Of a DNA stretch of 27,081 nt, positions 13,953 through 23,873 are shown one piece after another; the first letter of the stretch is position 1; each line of letters opens with the position of its first letter. The stretch is from a virus: IMG/VR virus record IMGVR_UViG_3300032050_000676, positions 1 to 27,081 of that record; one strand, written 5' to 3'. Both the position numbers and the translations under genes were made by a program. The notes under the pieces were generated by a model. That model saw nothing but the letters and a program-made list of their open reading frames with translations, searched no databases and was not told the origin of the DNA.

Positions 13953-15976
13953 TAAGATACCAATCCAAAGTCTTGAAGGACTTTACGAGCCGTTCCCATA
14001 AGGTCAGTTTGAGCGTTCTTAGTAAATCTCCAACGAGGATCTTGTTTTAATTCTTGCTCAAATTGCCATAAAGCTTTAGTTGAAGGTTGACCATCAACAT
14101 TAAGCGAAGTAAATGCTTGTTTAATTGTAGGGTCTTCCATAGTAATATCATTAGGGTTAACTTCAAGAATGTTAGCCATAGATTGAAAATATGGTGAAGC
14201 AACTTGTCTAACAGTAAGTCCTGAATCAATTTGCTTAACCAATGAAGGATAACGTGATTTAGCTAATTCTTTAAGTTGTTGAGTTACAGTATCGTTGTCA
14301 ACTTTACCTGTAAGAATATCTCTAGCTGATTGGTTGTACCAAGAAGGGTCATAAGATACACCATAAGCAGCAGCAGATGCTTTTAATGCATCAATAGTTT
14401 TAGCGGCTTCACCAGTAGCAAAGTTAATGTTACCAGTTGAGGCAATGCGTGATCTAACAGTTGTTGCATCAATGTTGCCATTTGCGTATTCGTAACCAAG
14501 TGAATTAACTTGACCATCAGTAAGTTCAACACCAAGTTCGGTTGCAATAAGCCTAATTGCTTCTTTTCTGTTTTTAAGTTCTTTAGCAGAAGGGCCAGTT
14601 CCTGTACCACCGGCACCACCGGAAATCATGTTATCTACAGTTTGCCAAAGGGTTTGAGTAGGATTATCCATATTGACACCAGCTGTGTCATTTAAGGCTG
14701 ATTCCCAGTCTCTTTGAGTTGCAACTAAACCTCTAGCAGCATATTGATCTTTAAATCTTTTAACTAAAGCTTGTGCTTTTGGATCAGTATTGAACCACAT
14801 TCTTTTAAGTGTTTCAAGATCTTGAGGCACATTAGTACCAGCGGAAACAGCCATTGTTCTTGTTTCAGTTGTCTGACCAAGAGAAGGAAGTGGTACCTCT
14901 TTAAATGTTTCAACATCACCAAGATAAACTGATTCACCCATACCTCTAGGAATTATTGGTTTTGGGGAACCATCAGTATTAGTTGTTAGATTTGGATTTA
15001 CATACGCAGGAGTTTTGGGTACAAAATCTTCAACAGCTTTAACGTCTGCGTCAATTAGTAAGTTTTGTTTTTCTCTTCTTAAATCGCTAAGTTTATCTTC
15101 AAGATCTTGAACGTATCCTTTTTTTGCAGGAGAAGAAGGTCCTCTTTGACCAGGGACAACTGGCATTTTACCGGTAGATCTTATTTGATTAAGTTGTTCT
15201 TCAATACGAGAAATTTGAGTATCAGTTCTAGAAAGATCTTTTTCTTTACTTGCTTCTTTTTCTTTTCTACCTGTTACTTCTTGTATTTTTTCTTCAACAG
15301 CAATTACTTCTGCTTCTGCAGCTTCAACTTTTTTTGTTTGTTTGTCAATCTGCTCTTGAGTTACAGTAGATGTGATGTTTTCAAAGTCTTCAATTAAATC
15401 ATCTAATTTTTTACGTTCTTTGCTTAGTTTAGAATTAGCTTCTCTTTTTGCTTTAGGAATTAAAAGTGCGCTACCGCCTCGTCCAACCACAGCTGGAACT
15501 AAAAATTGATCTTTATTTTCTTCAGTTACATTTACTGTTTCTTCAGCCATAACTATTGGTTTACTTCTTCCTTTTATGCCGCCACCGGCTAGTCTAATGT
15601 TTGAACGAGAAGGACTGGTATCCATAAATTCTTTGTAGGTTCCCTCGGTAAAAGTTGTCCAGTCTTTCCAAGTCTTTCCTCTTTTGCTAATTTCGTAAGC
15701 AACTTTAGCATTGTAAACCGGATCAAATAACTTATCTTTAATCCTTAGTTTGTCTGCTTTATTAAATCTTGGGTCATTAGGGTTTTTTAAACTACGTATT
15801 TGAAATAAACCAATGCTTTCATCCCATTTATCATTAACAAGATTTTCGTCACCAATGGCATCAGTATTGCCTCTAGACTCTGCTAAAGCAATAGCAACCA
15901 TAATAGGAATATCTTTTTCTGGTATACCTGCTTCACGCAAGATACCAACGATTTCTTCTCTAGTATATTGAGCCAT
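13952..15976 (-). CDS. Internal virion protein with N-terminal lysozyme/transglycosylase-like domain
   Basis: A 674-residue protein. Residues 1-120 are a lysozyme-like (soluble lytic transglycosylase-type) domain: IPIMVAIALAESRGNTDAIG with the likely catalytic E33, ESIGLFQIRSL at about 53-63, LFDPVYNAKVAYEISK at about 87-102, and WKDWTTFTEGTYKEFM. Residues about 175-305 are coiled coil (KKVEAAEAEVIAVEEKIQEV). A Pro/Thr-rich stretch follows. Residues about 460-674 are a helical domain (GVELTDGQVNSLGYEYANGN) ending in RKVLQDFGLVS. The glycosidase domain would open peptidoglycan during DNA entry, as in podovirus ejection proteins. ATG overlaps the stop of the giant gene (TAATG), so the two are probably made together. 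Confidence 0.85.
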   Translation of the reverse strand: MAQYTREEIVGILREAGIPEKDIPIMVAIALAESRGNTDAIGDENLVNDKWDESIGLFQIRSLKNPNDPRFNKADKLRIKDKLFDPVYNAKVAYEISKRGKTWKDWTTFTEGTYKEFMDTSPSRSNIRLAGGGIKGRSKPIVMAEETVNVTEENKDQFLVPAVVGRGGSALLIPKAKREANSKLSKERKKLDDLIEDFENITSTVTQEQIDKQTKKVEAAEAEVIAVEEKIQEVTGRKEKEASKEKDLSRTDTQISRIEEQLNQIRSTGKMPVVPGQRGPSSPAKKGYVQDLEDKLSDLRREKQNLLIDADVKAVEDFVPKTPAYVNPNLTTNTDGSPKPIIPRGMGESVYLGDVETFKEVPLPSLGQTTETRTMAVSAGTNVPQDLETLKRMWFNTDPKAQALVKRFKDQYAARGLVATQRDWESALNDTAGVNMDNPTQTLWQTVDNMISGGAGGTGTGPSAKELKNRKEAIRLIATELGVELTDGQVNSLGYEYANGNIDATTVRSRIASTGNINFATGEAAKTIDALKASAAAYGVSYDPSWYNQSARDILTGKVDNDTVTQQLKELAKSRYPSLVKQIDSGLTVRQVASPYFQSMANILEVNPNDITMEDPTIKQAFTSLNVDGQPSTKALWQFEQELKQDPRWRFTKNAQTDLMGTARKVLQDFGLVS

Positions 15977-18900
15977 TATTCACCCACTGTAAATTTGTCG
16001 TAAACAAGATCATTAGATAAAAATCTATCATAAAGATCACTAAATCCAATATCTTGTTGTTTTAATTGTCCAACTGCTGCATCAAATGCTTGAGCAATTC
16101 CTATATTAGCTTTAGCACCTAAAGATTTAACTCTACGTTGTGATAACTCATCAGCAACTTGATCTCTTAATTGAAGATACAAAGCAACAGATTTCCAAGT
16201 AGGATTATTTGCATTTACTTGCATAAACTTTTCATCACTTAGAATTGCTTGAAGACCACGAATTACACGACCAGTTTTAGATCCGTCAGTATCCAACCAG
16301 TCATCACGCCAAGCAACATTTTCTGTACCAAGTTTAGTAATAAAATCATTACGCATAGCTGCAAGATCTTTTGCCCTACGATCACGAATTGAGCTTATTC
16401 CACGATCCATTAAAACTGGTTCAACTTGGGTAGACATAAACTGTCTGTATTTAACCCAACCCTTTGTTGCTTCATTTCGTCTTTGAACCTCAAAAGGATC
16501 TGAAGTACCACGAAATGTTTGCTTAGAACCAGGGGTAACTGGTGTAGCATATTGCCATTCGTAAGCTGCTTGAGAAAAATCATAACCTGTAGGGTTATTT
16601 ACTATCAAACCAATTAATGATGGTTCAGTTGCATAAAGTGTTGAAACAAGTTCCTTATTAGCTTTAGTAGCAGAAACAGCATCAACAGATGCTTGAACTC
16701 CACCAACATTTTGTGAAAGGCTAATTGCTAGATCAAAGAATTCTTCATGATCTTTTAAGAACATTTCATCAGCATCTTTACCAAATTTTCTTTGGTATTC
16801 ACGCCACATATCCATGTGCATACGGTATGGTGAATCAAAACGTGGTGAGAAAGGAAGAACTAAGTTAGCAATAGTACGCATATTGTAAAATGCTTTAACC
16901 ATTTTTTCAATCTCTTGTGGAGTTTTGTATGGTGTGCCATTTTCGCGTGCTTTATGTTGCTCAGTTGTCCAAATTAGTTGGTACATACGAGCAAATTCTG
17001 GGCTATCTTGACCTTGAGTCTTAACGATTTGACGTTTCATCCAAGTAGGAATCATAGCCATCACAGCATTGCGCTCAGGACCAAAAGGTAAAGCCCATTT
17101 TAATGATTCTTCAAGTTCTGGTTTCTTTTTAACAATGGTAGAAGCCGGAATTGCTACATAAGGACCAACAGGTAGTTCAAAACCACCACCGAAAACGATA
17201 TCTAAAGATCTCTTAGGTATACCCATTTGATTTAATGAGTTAAGACCAGGAAGTTTTTGCAATGATTGCGGTACTTCTAACCAAATTGTTCCATCAGAGC
17301 TTAATGCTTCTTGCTCAATAGGTTCGCCATCTCTGTCTGTAACAAACCCTGCACGGTTAGGTGCTGTCCAAATAAGTTGTGCTCTGTTTAAGATTACTGG
17401 ATTACGACCAACTAAGCGTGCCCAAGTTTTTATAGCGTTTTCTTGAGCACCAAAAAATGGTGAAATCATACGGATAAAGGTTAAACCACCAAGATTACTC
17501 TTGCGAATAACTGTGTAAAGAATTTTATTAACTTCGCGTACAGATTGGGTGTGAGCAGCTTTCATTAATCTGCCCATTTCAGCTGAAGTTAAAGCTCCGC
17601 CTTTTAAAGCTTCACTTAACATTACTCTTTGAGTAAAATCATTTCTGTAAAGGGTATCGTATAATGGAAGTCTTGCCCATTTATCTTCAGGTATTGTGCC
17701 TAATACTTTAAATGCTTGATTAATCCATTTGTTAAACGATTTAGCAATATTTCTAGTGTAATCTTCTTCAAGTTTTCTACCAACTATTGGTGACAATGAA
17801 CTTGTATCAGGAAACATTTTACGCAATTCATTTGGTGTAAAAACTTTACGTTTAATAATTCTGTCTACAAGTTCGTCTTTAAACGTTCCTTCAGGAATAA
17901 GATTTTTAGTATTATTAACCATTACCTGAATATACTCAGCAATATCATCAGAAGCTAAACCTAAAGAAACAGGTGCATCTTTATTAACAGATAAAGGACT
18001 AAGTCTTTTAGCAGCAGCCTTACCTTCTGGCGCATTTCTTAACCAGTTTTCTGTTTGTTTAGCGGCCTTGTCCCAATCATTTGATAACTTATATTTACTT
18101 AACAAATACCTTGTTGTAGAGTCATTCATTAATATGTTATTATGAGCTCTTGCAAATTCTTCGTAATAGTTTACCATGTCAGGGGTAATAGTTGCTTGAC
18201 CAGTAAATTCTAAATCTCTCATTAATGCTGAAGAATAACCAGTTACCTGTGATTCATAAGTACCGGCATTAGAAACGTCTCTTACGTTAAGTTCTGTACC
18301 TAAACCTCTAGAACCACGCGCAGTATATGCTTCACCAAATTGACTTGGAATAATAATGTCTTCTTGACCAATAGTTTTCTTTGTGATTGGTGCATCAATC
18401 TTTGCAATATCATCAACAATACTATTGTATTTTAATCTAAGATTTTCAAGTTCTGTTGTAAGGTTTTGTTTTTCACCATAATACAATGAAGTATCAGGAT
18501 CCCAGTTTTGTAAATACTTAGCAGCGTGTTGTTCTTCTTGAGCTTTAAGGCTTGCTCTTAATTCATCAGGAGTGTAGGATTCGCGATAAAATCTTTCTTT
18601 AGCTTCTTCAATAAATTCATTCTTTTTTGCAGTGCTTGGAAACCAATCAACTTTAACGTAGCGAGTTTTACTTCTACCATCAGTAATTGATATTTGTTCC
18701 CATTCGCCTTTACCAAAACCACCAGGACTTAATTCTGCTTGAACAACACCTTGGGTATTAATTCCAAAATCATCAACTTTATCTACATAGTCTGCACGAC
18801 CACGTTTAATAATTGCTTCAATGTATTCTGGTCCACCAACTTGCCCAAGTGGTCCTCTGCCTTCTAATCCATCAAGAATAACCTTTAATGGAAACAAACC

Positions 18901-21333
18901 CTTTTTCTTAAGTACACCTTCTTGAGCTTTACTTCTGGTGTATGATAAGATTTCATTCATTTCATCAGAAACTGGATATTCTACAGTATCATAAAATTCT
19001 TTATCAACATCTTTTAAAAATCTAGGGTTATTAACAAATATTTCATTTTGTTTATCAATTACTTTTTGAACAGATTGATCATTACCAAATTTAATAATAA
19101 GTGATTCATCAACAGTGTATCCTTCAGCTTGAAACTCTGGGATTACTGGACCTGCTTCAACTTTAGCAATTTTGTCATCTAGTGCTTTGATATTAGATTC
19201 AATTTCACCAATTTGTTTACCAAGTTGTCTAGCTTCAACATCAATTCTACTTCTATAAGAAGATACTGTTTCCTTACCTCGCCAAACTTTAATATTATCA
19301 ACTAAACGTCCAGGGACAGTTGAGGCGTTAGTAATGAAATTACCTATACCTTTAGGTATGTTCTTTAAAGCAATCATTGGGCCATAAGCAGCCATAATAC
19401 GAAGTTGTGAATCAACAGCGTTACGTGTGGTGTAACCAAGACGAAGCAAAACACCGACTTTAAACAAATCTTGCATAACATCAGCAAGATCAACAACGCT
19501 ATCCTTAAGAGTCAAAGGACCTTTAAGAACAGATAAATTGTTTTGAATTGTTCTATCAAGAACATCAAAATCCATAATAGGCATATGGTTTGCTGTTTGT
19601 GATTCATATATAGGAACCTTGATAAGGTCTCCGTTTTTATCTAAACCATAACCACGTTCTTTAAAAGATGCTAAAGCTGATTGTTTAGCGCGAGTATTAC
19701 CATCAAAAATTTCTTTAGCACGCTCTGAAGATATTCCATGTTTTTGTGCTACTTTGTTTACAACTTCTTCTTCAAGTTTTAAAATAACAATAGAACGTTG
19801 TTCAGGTGTTGTTGCAGCAGAATATTCTTTAATTATTCTACTTGCATCATCTGCACTAAAGCCTTCATAAATCATTTTACCTGCGGCATCAACTTTTTGA
19901 TTACCAATAACTTTACGAGCACGATTAACTGATGCAAGTATTTCTTGATATGAATCAGGGCTATTTATGTTAGCAATGTATGCTGGTCTCTCACCTGCAG
20001 CCCAAGTTACGCGCGCGTATGCGCGATTCCAACGGGTTGGTTGAAAAAATTCTACTGTAGAAGAACCGGGTTTTGGATTACCAAGAAGTTTAGTTACTCT
20101 ACCTTTGGCTATAAAATCTTCAAATCTTTTATAACGCTCTGACGTACCAAAAGTACGTGTAACCATTTTGTCAGTTGTGCCAACGCCTTTTTGAGATGGG
20201 GATTCAAAAGTGTCAACAAACTTTTTAAAGAAATCATTGTTTTGGTAAAGATCATCATATTCAAATCCTGCTTCTGATAAAGCTTTTGGATTTTCGTTAA
20301 TATCTAATATTCTACCAGTTTGTGGATCAAATAAAGGAGCTATTACGTTTTTATCAGCTTCGCTAAGATTACCAAACATTTTATTCATAGCTGCAGCGTT
20401 AGAAGGACGTAATTTTTGTAATTCTGTAAGTGCTGTTTTATCACCAAGAGCAGCGCGCATAGTAAACGCTACTTCATCATCTGTTTTGGCTGTACCCAGT
20501 AAATATCCAAGAGTTCCTGGATCATCTGATGATTTAACAAAATCTGTTGATAATGCATATCCTATACCATTATCACGATAATTTTTAATAGGAGTTGAGT
20601 ATTTATTAACTACACCTTCAACACCATCACGTAAAGCAACTTGTGCTTCTTTAGCTAAATCAATTTCTCTAAAAACTGCTACTTGTAATTCTTCTGGAGT
20701 TTTAAATCTTTTAAGAGAACTAATTCCTGCTTCGCCTAAACGAACACCTTTAGCAACTTTACCACCGACAAGGGTTACGTCACCAAAAAGTTGTGCAGTA
20801 AAATCAAAACTACCAGAAGCAATACGACCAAATGCTGATTGCTTAAAAACTTTGTCGCGTTCTTCTTTGTTAAAAATATCAAATTCATTAAAAAGGTTAG
20901 CACCTTTTGATTCATCAACAAAAGCGCTACGAGTAAAGGTATTACTAAAAATGTTAGCAGCAAGTGATTGACCAAGTGAGACTTCGTTTCTTGCTTCCCA
21001 AGCCTTTTCCCAAGCTGCGCTAAAATCAACATCATTATTACGCATTTCCCAGATAGCTAAAGAAGCTGTACCTAAAGGTTCGCGAATAAAGGTTCTATTT
21101 ATAGCATCAATGTCTGACAGTAAATTACCAATTGGGCGACCAACAGATTTAACAAAATTGCCAACAGATGTTTTTAAAGTATTAGAAATACCATTAAACT
21201 CTTCGGCATCATTAAGAGGAGCTGTAGCAACGTCCCACACAAGTTTAGCAGGGGATAGAACTGCTCCACCAAGATTTTTACCGAGCCTTGTTATTCGTTC
21301 GCTAAAACCCAAACGCTCGTTTAAATCAATCAA
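15976..21333 (-). CDS. Giant virion protein (1785 aa), probable ejection/internal core protein
   Basis: A 1785-residue protein, about a fifth of the window. The N-terminus (residues 1-150) is helical with amphipathic segments (SPAKLVWDVATAPL, REPLGTASLAIWEMRNND). Coiled coils lie near residues 695-735 (QLGKQIGEIESNIKALDDKI) and 945-980. A conserved-looking segment near 1285-1340 reads FIRMISPFFGAQENAIKTWA, then NRAQLIWTAPNRAG. A second near 1480-1660 includes NLVLPFSPRFDSPYRMHMDM and EEFFDLAISLSQN. I recognise these two segments as typical of giant virion proteins in some podovirus-like phages. No polymerase or protease signature was seen. TTG start with AGGGA upstream, TTGA overlap with the gene before. 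A tape-measure role is less likely given the gene set. Confidence 0.72.
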   Translation of the reverse strand: MIDLNERLGFSERITRLGKNLGGAVLSPAKLVWDVATAPLNDAEEFNGISNTLKTSVGNFVKSVGRPIGNLLSDIDAINRTFIREPLGTASLAIWEMRNNDVDFSAAWEKAWEARNEVSLGQSLAANIFSNTFTRSAFVDESKGANLFNEFDIFNKEERDKVFKQSAFGRIASGSFDFTAQLFGDVTLVGGKVAKGVRLGEAGISSLKRFKTPEELQVAVFREIDLAKEAQVALRDGVEGVVNKYSTPIKNYRDNGIGYALSTDFVKSSDDPGTLGYLLGTAKTDDEVAFTMRAALGDKTALTELQKLRPSNAAAMNKMFGNLSEADKNVIAPLFDPQTGRILDINENPKALSEAGFEYDDLYQNNDFFKKFVDTFESPSQKGVGTTDKMVTRTFGTSERYKRFEDFIAKGRVTKLLGNPKPGSSTVEFFQPTRWNRAYARVTWAAGERPAYIANINSPDSYQEILASVNRARKVIGNQKVDAAGKMIYEGFSADDASRIIKEYSAATTPEQRSIVILKLEEEVVNKVAQKHGISSERAKEIFDGNTRAKQSALASFKERGYGLDKNGDLIKVPIYESQTANHMPIMDFDVLDRTIQNNLSVLKGPLTLKDSVVDLADVMQDLFKVGVLLRLGYTTRNAVDSQLRIMAAYGPMIALKNIPKGIGNFITNASTVPGRLVDNIKVWRGKETVSSYRSRIDVEARQLGKQIGEIESNIKALDDKIAKVEAGPVIPEFQAEGYTVDESLIIKFGNDQSVQKVIDKQNEIFVNNPRFLKDVDKEFYDTVEYPVSDEMNEILSYTRSKAQEGVLKKKGLFPLKVILDGLEGRGPLGQVGGPEYIEAIIKRGRADYVDKVDDFGINTQGVVQAELSPGGFGKGEWEQISITDGRSKTRYVKVDWFPSTAKKNEFIEEAKERFYRESYTPDELRASLKAQEEQHAAKYLQNWDPDTSLYYGEKQNLTTELENLRLKYNSIVDDIAKIDAPITKKTIGQEDIIIPSQFGEAYTARGSRGLGTELNVRDVSNAGTYESQVTGYSSALMRDLEFTGQATITPDMVNYYEEFARAHNNILMNDSTTRYLLSKYKLSNDWDKAAKQTENWLRNAPEGKAAAKRLSPLSVNKDAPVSLGLASDDIAEYIQVMVNNTKNLIPEGTFKDELVDRIIKRKVFTPNELRKMFPDTSSLSPIVGRKLEEDYTRNIAKSFNKWINQAFKVLGTIPEDKWARLPLYDTLYRNDFTQRVMLSEALKGGALTSAEMGRLMKAAHTQSVREVNKILYTVIRKSNLGGLTFIRMISPFFGAQENAIKTWARLVGRNPVILNRAQLIWTAPNRAGFVTDRDGEPIEQEALSSDGTIWLEVPQSLQKLPGLNSLNQMGIPKRSLDIVFGGGFELPVGPYVAIPASTIVKKKPELEESLKWALPFGPERNAVMAMIPTWMKRQIVKTQGQDSPEFARMYQLIWTTEQHKARENGTPYKTPQEIEKMVKAFYNMRTIANLVLPFSPRFDSPYRMHMDMWREYQRKFGKDADEMFLKDHEEFFDLAISLSQNVGGVQASVDAVSATKANKELVSTLYATEPSLIGLIVNNPTGYDFSQAAYEWQYATPVTPGSKQTFRGTSDPFEVQRRNEATKGWVKYRQFMSTQVEPVLMDRGISSIRDRRAKDLAAMRNDFITKLGTENVAWRDDWLDTDGSKTGRVIRGLQAILSDEKFMQVNANNPTWKSVALYLQLRDQVADELSQRRVKSLGAKANIGIAQAFDAAVGQLKQQDIGFSDLYDRFLSNDLVYDKFTVGE

Positions 21334-21806
21334 ATTTGGTCCCTGAGTTTTCTAATAATCATACGTGTCATGTTTGATGTATTAGGATTTGCTGCAATAG
21401 TTAATAAAGCTGGCATATAAGCGGCAATTTGCGCTGCATAAGCATCATCTGCTGCTTGATCGCGACTGCCTAAACCTAAAGCATCCATACCTACGCCTGG
21501 TCCAAAATCAGCCCCGTCAGTAACTGGAATATTTGGCATTGAGGTTGGTGCATTCATTGGTACAACTGATTGTGAGGCTGCGGCTGATGCGAGGCCCGAA
21601 GGCATACTTGATTGTTCAATACTCGGAGCCGCAGCCAAAGGAGAAGCTTGCTGCGTTTGCATTAGAGCCTGTCCTTCTCCATAAGGGAGACCTGGGACAT
21701 ATTTGGCTGCTTGTGTAGCGTCACCGCTTTGACCATTACCACCACGCGCAGAAACATTCATAGGATTGTTTTGCGGTGCTGTTGGTCTCATTCCACCTCT
21801 TGCCAT
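21330..21806 (-). CDS. Small Ala/Pro/Gly/Met-rich protein between portal and giant protein
   Basis: A 158-residue low-complexity protein. It has MARGGMRPTAPQNNPMNVSA, then AAKYVPGLPYGEGQALMQTQ, QASPLAAAP, and PVTDGADFGPGVGMD. A C-terminal helix (DDAYAAQIAAYMPALLTIAA, then TSNMTRMIIRKLRDQI) is the only ordered-looking part. The GLPYGE.Q.L...Q..SPLA.AP and T.GA.FGPG.G patterns recur in small proteins encoded after portal genes in related phages, in my recollection, with no assigned function. AAGGACG precedes the ATG. Its stop overlaps the TTG of the giant gene (TTGA), so it may help set that gene's translation. Confidence 0.68.
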   Translation of the reverse strand: MARGGMRPTAPQNNPMNVSARGGNGQSGDATQAAKYVPGLPYGEGQALMQTQQASPLAAAPSIEQSSMPSGLASAAASQSVVPMNAPTSMPNIPVTDGADFGPGVGMDALGLGSRDQAADDAYAAQIAAYMPALLTIAANPNTSNMTRMIIRKLRDQI

Positions 21807-21831
21807 TATTATACGTCCTTAAATTTAATTA

Positions 21832-22014
21832 TTACTTACCAGCGCGTTTTGGTGCTTTGCCACCACGTGTACCAGATGGTTGTGCAGAGAACATTGTCTT
21901 TGACATACCTGGTTTTGCAATACTTGGAACACCAGATTTTTTAACTGGTTGTTCGTAAGCTTTTCCAGCAGACCCTTGGTTTGCTGGCTTCTTTCCGCCA
22001 CTAAATGACTTCAT
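21832..22014 (-). CDS. Small basic protein after portal (60 aa)
   Basis: A 60-residue Lys/Gly/Ser/Pro-rich protein (MKSFSGGKKPANQGSAGKAY, then KSGVPSIAKPGMSKTMFSAQ) ending in RGGKAPKRAGK. It appears disordered and positively charged. AAAGGAAA lies before the ATG, and it sits in a 14-bp-spaced position directly after the portal stop. No family is recognised. It may bind DNA or the acidic portal or scaffold surface, which is inference from charge and location. The opposite-strand frame here is a shadow. Confidence 0.65.
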   Translation of the reverse strand: MKSFSGGKKPANQGSAGKAYEQPVKKSGVPSIAKPGMSKTMFSAQPSGTRGGKAPKRAGK

Positions 22015-22028
22015 TTTTTTTCCTTTTC

Positions 22029-23855
22029 TTAGCCCGCAGGGACCATTCTTGAGACACTAGAAGATAGTGTCGGCTTGCCACCACCGGTAAGTCCGGCGAG
22101 CAAACTTTGTATTGGTGGACGACCACCTTGTCCCACTTGTCCTGGCACCACGCCACGTGGACCACCAGTTATTGCACTTAATCCTGAAGCACCACCAGAG
22201 GGAACCTGACCTGAGGAACCGGGGACGGGTTGTTCCATACCAGGTGGTACAACCTCAGCAGAAGGTGGCGCTTGAGGGGCAAACGCTTCCGCGATTACCT
22301 GCTCTATAGGTTGACCTTTTTGTCTACCAGCGATAACTGTTGCAATACGTGAAAGAATCTCACCAGGATCTTGTCCTTGTGTTGCAAGTGAAGGGATAGC
22401 TTGCGCGTATCCACTTATTGCTGCAACAAGAGAGTCACGCAGTTTTTCTATTTCAATTTTTTGTTCTTCTTGTGTAACGTTGATTTCCCAAGGCATCTGA
22501 CGGCGGAGGAAGTCGCGAGAAATTAATTGGTCTCCGCGCGCTTGGAGTCCGAATACCAAAGCCTGGTTGGGGTTTAATCCGGCCATCAGTCCATAGGTGA
22601 TATCAACCGTATAATCCCCATCAATATCTTTTTTAGGGGTGTAGGTGATTTCATACGGTGCGCCAGCATCTACGCCGCGTACCGTCTTCTCGGTATTACC
22701 GAAAAGTTTTTCGTCCATTTCAAAGCAAAGTTCAAATACTTTTTTCAATGCTTCAGCAAGAACTGATTGAGCAGTTTTAACTTGTGTATCAAAACCACCC
22801 ATAAGGGCTTCAACGCCACGACCAGTAACAATAGATCCTTGGCTTACGCCTTGTCTACCTTCTGGGTAACGTGAACCCATACGCATTTCTTGATCAAGAA
22901 TTTGTGATTCTGCAAATAATCCAGGAGGCACATTTAAATCAACACGTCTAATCTTTTCTGGAGATGCAGAACGTATAGTTGCGTCAGGTCCCATTTCAAG
23001 GACGTTAACATCTGCAGGCAAAGCAAAAGGTGCCTGAACAGATTTTTGTGCCGCCTCAAGTTGTAAAGTAGCAAAACGGGCACGGGCTACTTGAACCCAA
23101 AGAACATCATCAAACTGTCCACGTTGTTGCTCATCAGAGTCAACACCTGGACGAACAGCAAAAATAACATTAAGTTTACCAAGAGGATTCTTAGCGCGTT
23201 GTAAAATGTAATTAGCACGTTCTGGTAGAAAAAGAACTGTTTCATCTTTGTCCATATAGCGCACAAGTTGTACAGGGCGCATAGAACCACGTTGTTCAAA
23301 CTTACCAAGGATTACAGATTCGTATTCTGGAAAATCGTTAACTAGATCTTGTGCAGCTTTAATGTAAAGTTTTGTGTAAGAAAGTAAACGACCAAAACGG
23401 TCAAACTCAGGGTAAGAGTTAATAGGATTGTCAATACGAATACGAGGAGTTTTATTTTCGTAATCAGATTCAACAATAAAAGGTAGGGCACCAAAAGTAA
23501 CATAACGGTCAGCACCGGTAAACATTTCAACCTGTAGGCGTGAAGTGTCTCTATAGCCGGCTGCAATCATTGTACGCTTGTCGGCACGGGTACGTGCTCT
23601 ATCTGATACAGCATTAGTTGCTGAACAGTTAATAGCAGGCAGTGGTGCGATTACTTCAGCAATGTCGCGTGCAGCAACGTCAATAAAGTTAGCCACCATT
23701 GGCTTAGGGTATTCTGCTGGAAACAAACCAGGAAATACTTGGTTTATGTTTCCTTTACGTACCTCAAGTACGTCACCCCAACGAGCGTCACGATTTGCGT
23801 AACGTTGTTTCAGTTGTTGATAGGCGTTAGCAATATCTTCAATCTTGCGTGCCAC
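22029..23855 (-). CDS. Portal protein
   Basis: A 608-residue protein following the terminase gene directly. It begins ARKIEDIANAYQQLKQRYAN, then QVFPGLFPAEYPKPMVANFI and VAARDIAEVIAPLPAINC, which together with TSRLQVEMFTGADRYVTFGA fit the clip and wing regions of podovirus-type portals. A long helical stem is suggested by GVEALMGGFDTQVKTAQSVL and LKKVFELCFEMDEKLFG. Residues about 525-608 are a Pro/Gly/Gln-rich tail (PPSAEVVPPGMEQPVPG). Portals form the twelve-subunit ring through which DNA is packaged and ejected. The start is GTG with AGGAG four bases upstream. The low-complexity C-terminus is longer than in most portals. Confidence 0.85.
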   Translation of the reverse strand: MARKIEDIANAYQQLKQRYANRDARWGDVLEVRKGNINQVFPGLFPAEYPKPMVANFIDVAARDIAEVIAPLPAINCSATNAVSDRARTRADKRTMIAAGYRDTSRLQVEMFTGADRYVTFGALPFIVESDYENKTPRIRIDNPINSYPEFDRFGRLLSYTKLYIKAAQDLVNDFPEYESVILGKFEQRGSMRPVQLVRYMDKDETVLFLPERANYILQRAKNPLGKLNVIFAVRPGVDSDEQQRGQFDDVLWVQVARARFATLQLEAAQKSVQAPFALPADVNVLEMGPDATIRSASPEKIRRVDLNVPPGLFAESQILDQEMRMGSRYPEGRQGVSQGSIVTGRGVEALMGGFDTQVKTAQSVLAEALKKVFELCFEMDEKLFGNTEKTVRGVDAGAPYEITYTPKKDIDGDYTVDITYGLMAGLNPNQALVFGLQARGDQLISRDFLRRQMPWEINVTQEEQKIEIEKLRDSLVAAISGYAQAIPSLATQGQDPGEILSRIATVIAGRQKGQPIEQVIAEAFAPQAPPSAEVVPPGMEQPVPGSSGQVPSGGASGLSAITGGPRGVVPGQVGQGGRPPIQSLLAGLTGGGKPTLSSSVSRMVPAG

Positions 23856-23873
23856 TAGACTCCTAATTTAATA

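Noticed and set aside
15976-21333. Giant protein as a virion RNA polymerase of the N4 type
   Set aside because: No T7/N4-like polymerase motifs were recognised in the sequence, and the conserved-looking C-terminal segments fit structural giant proteins better.
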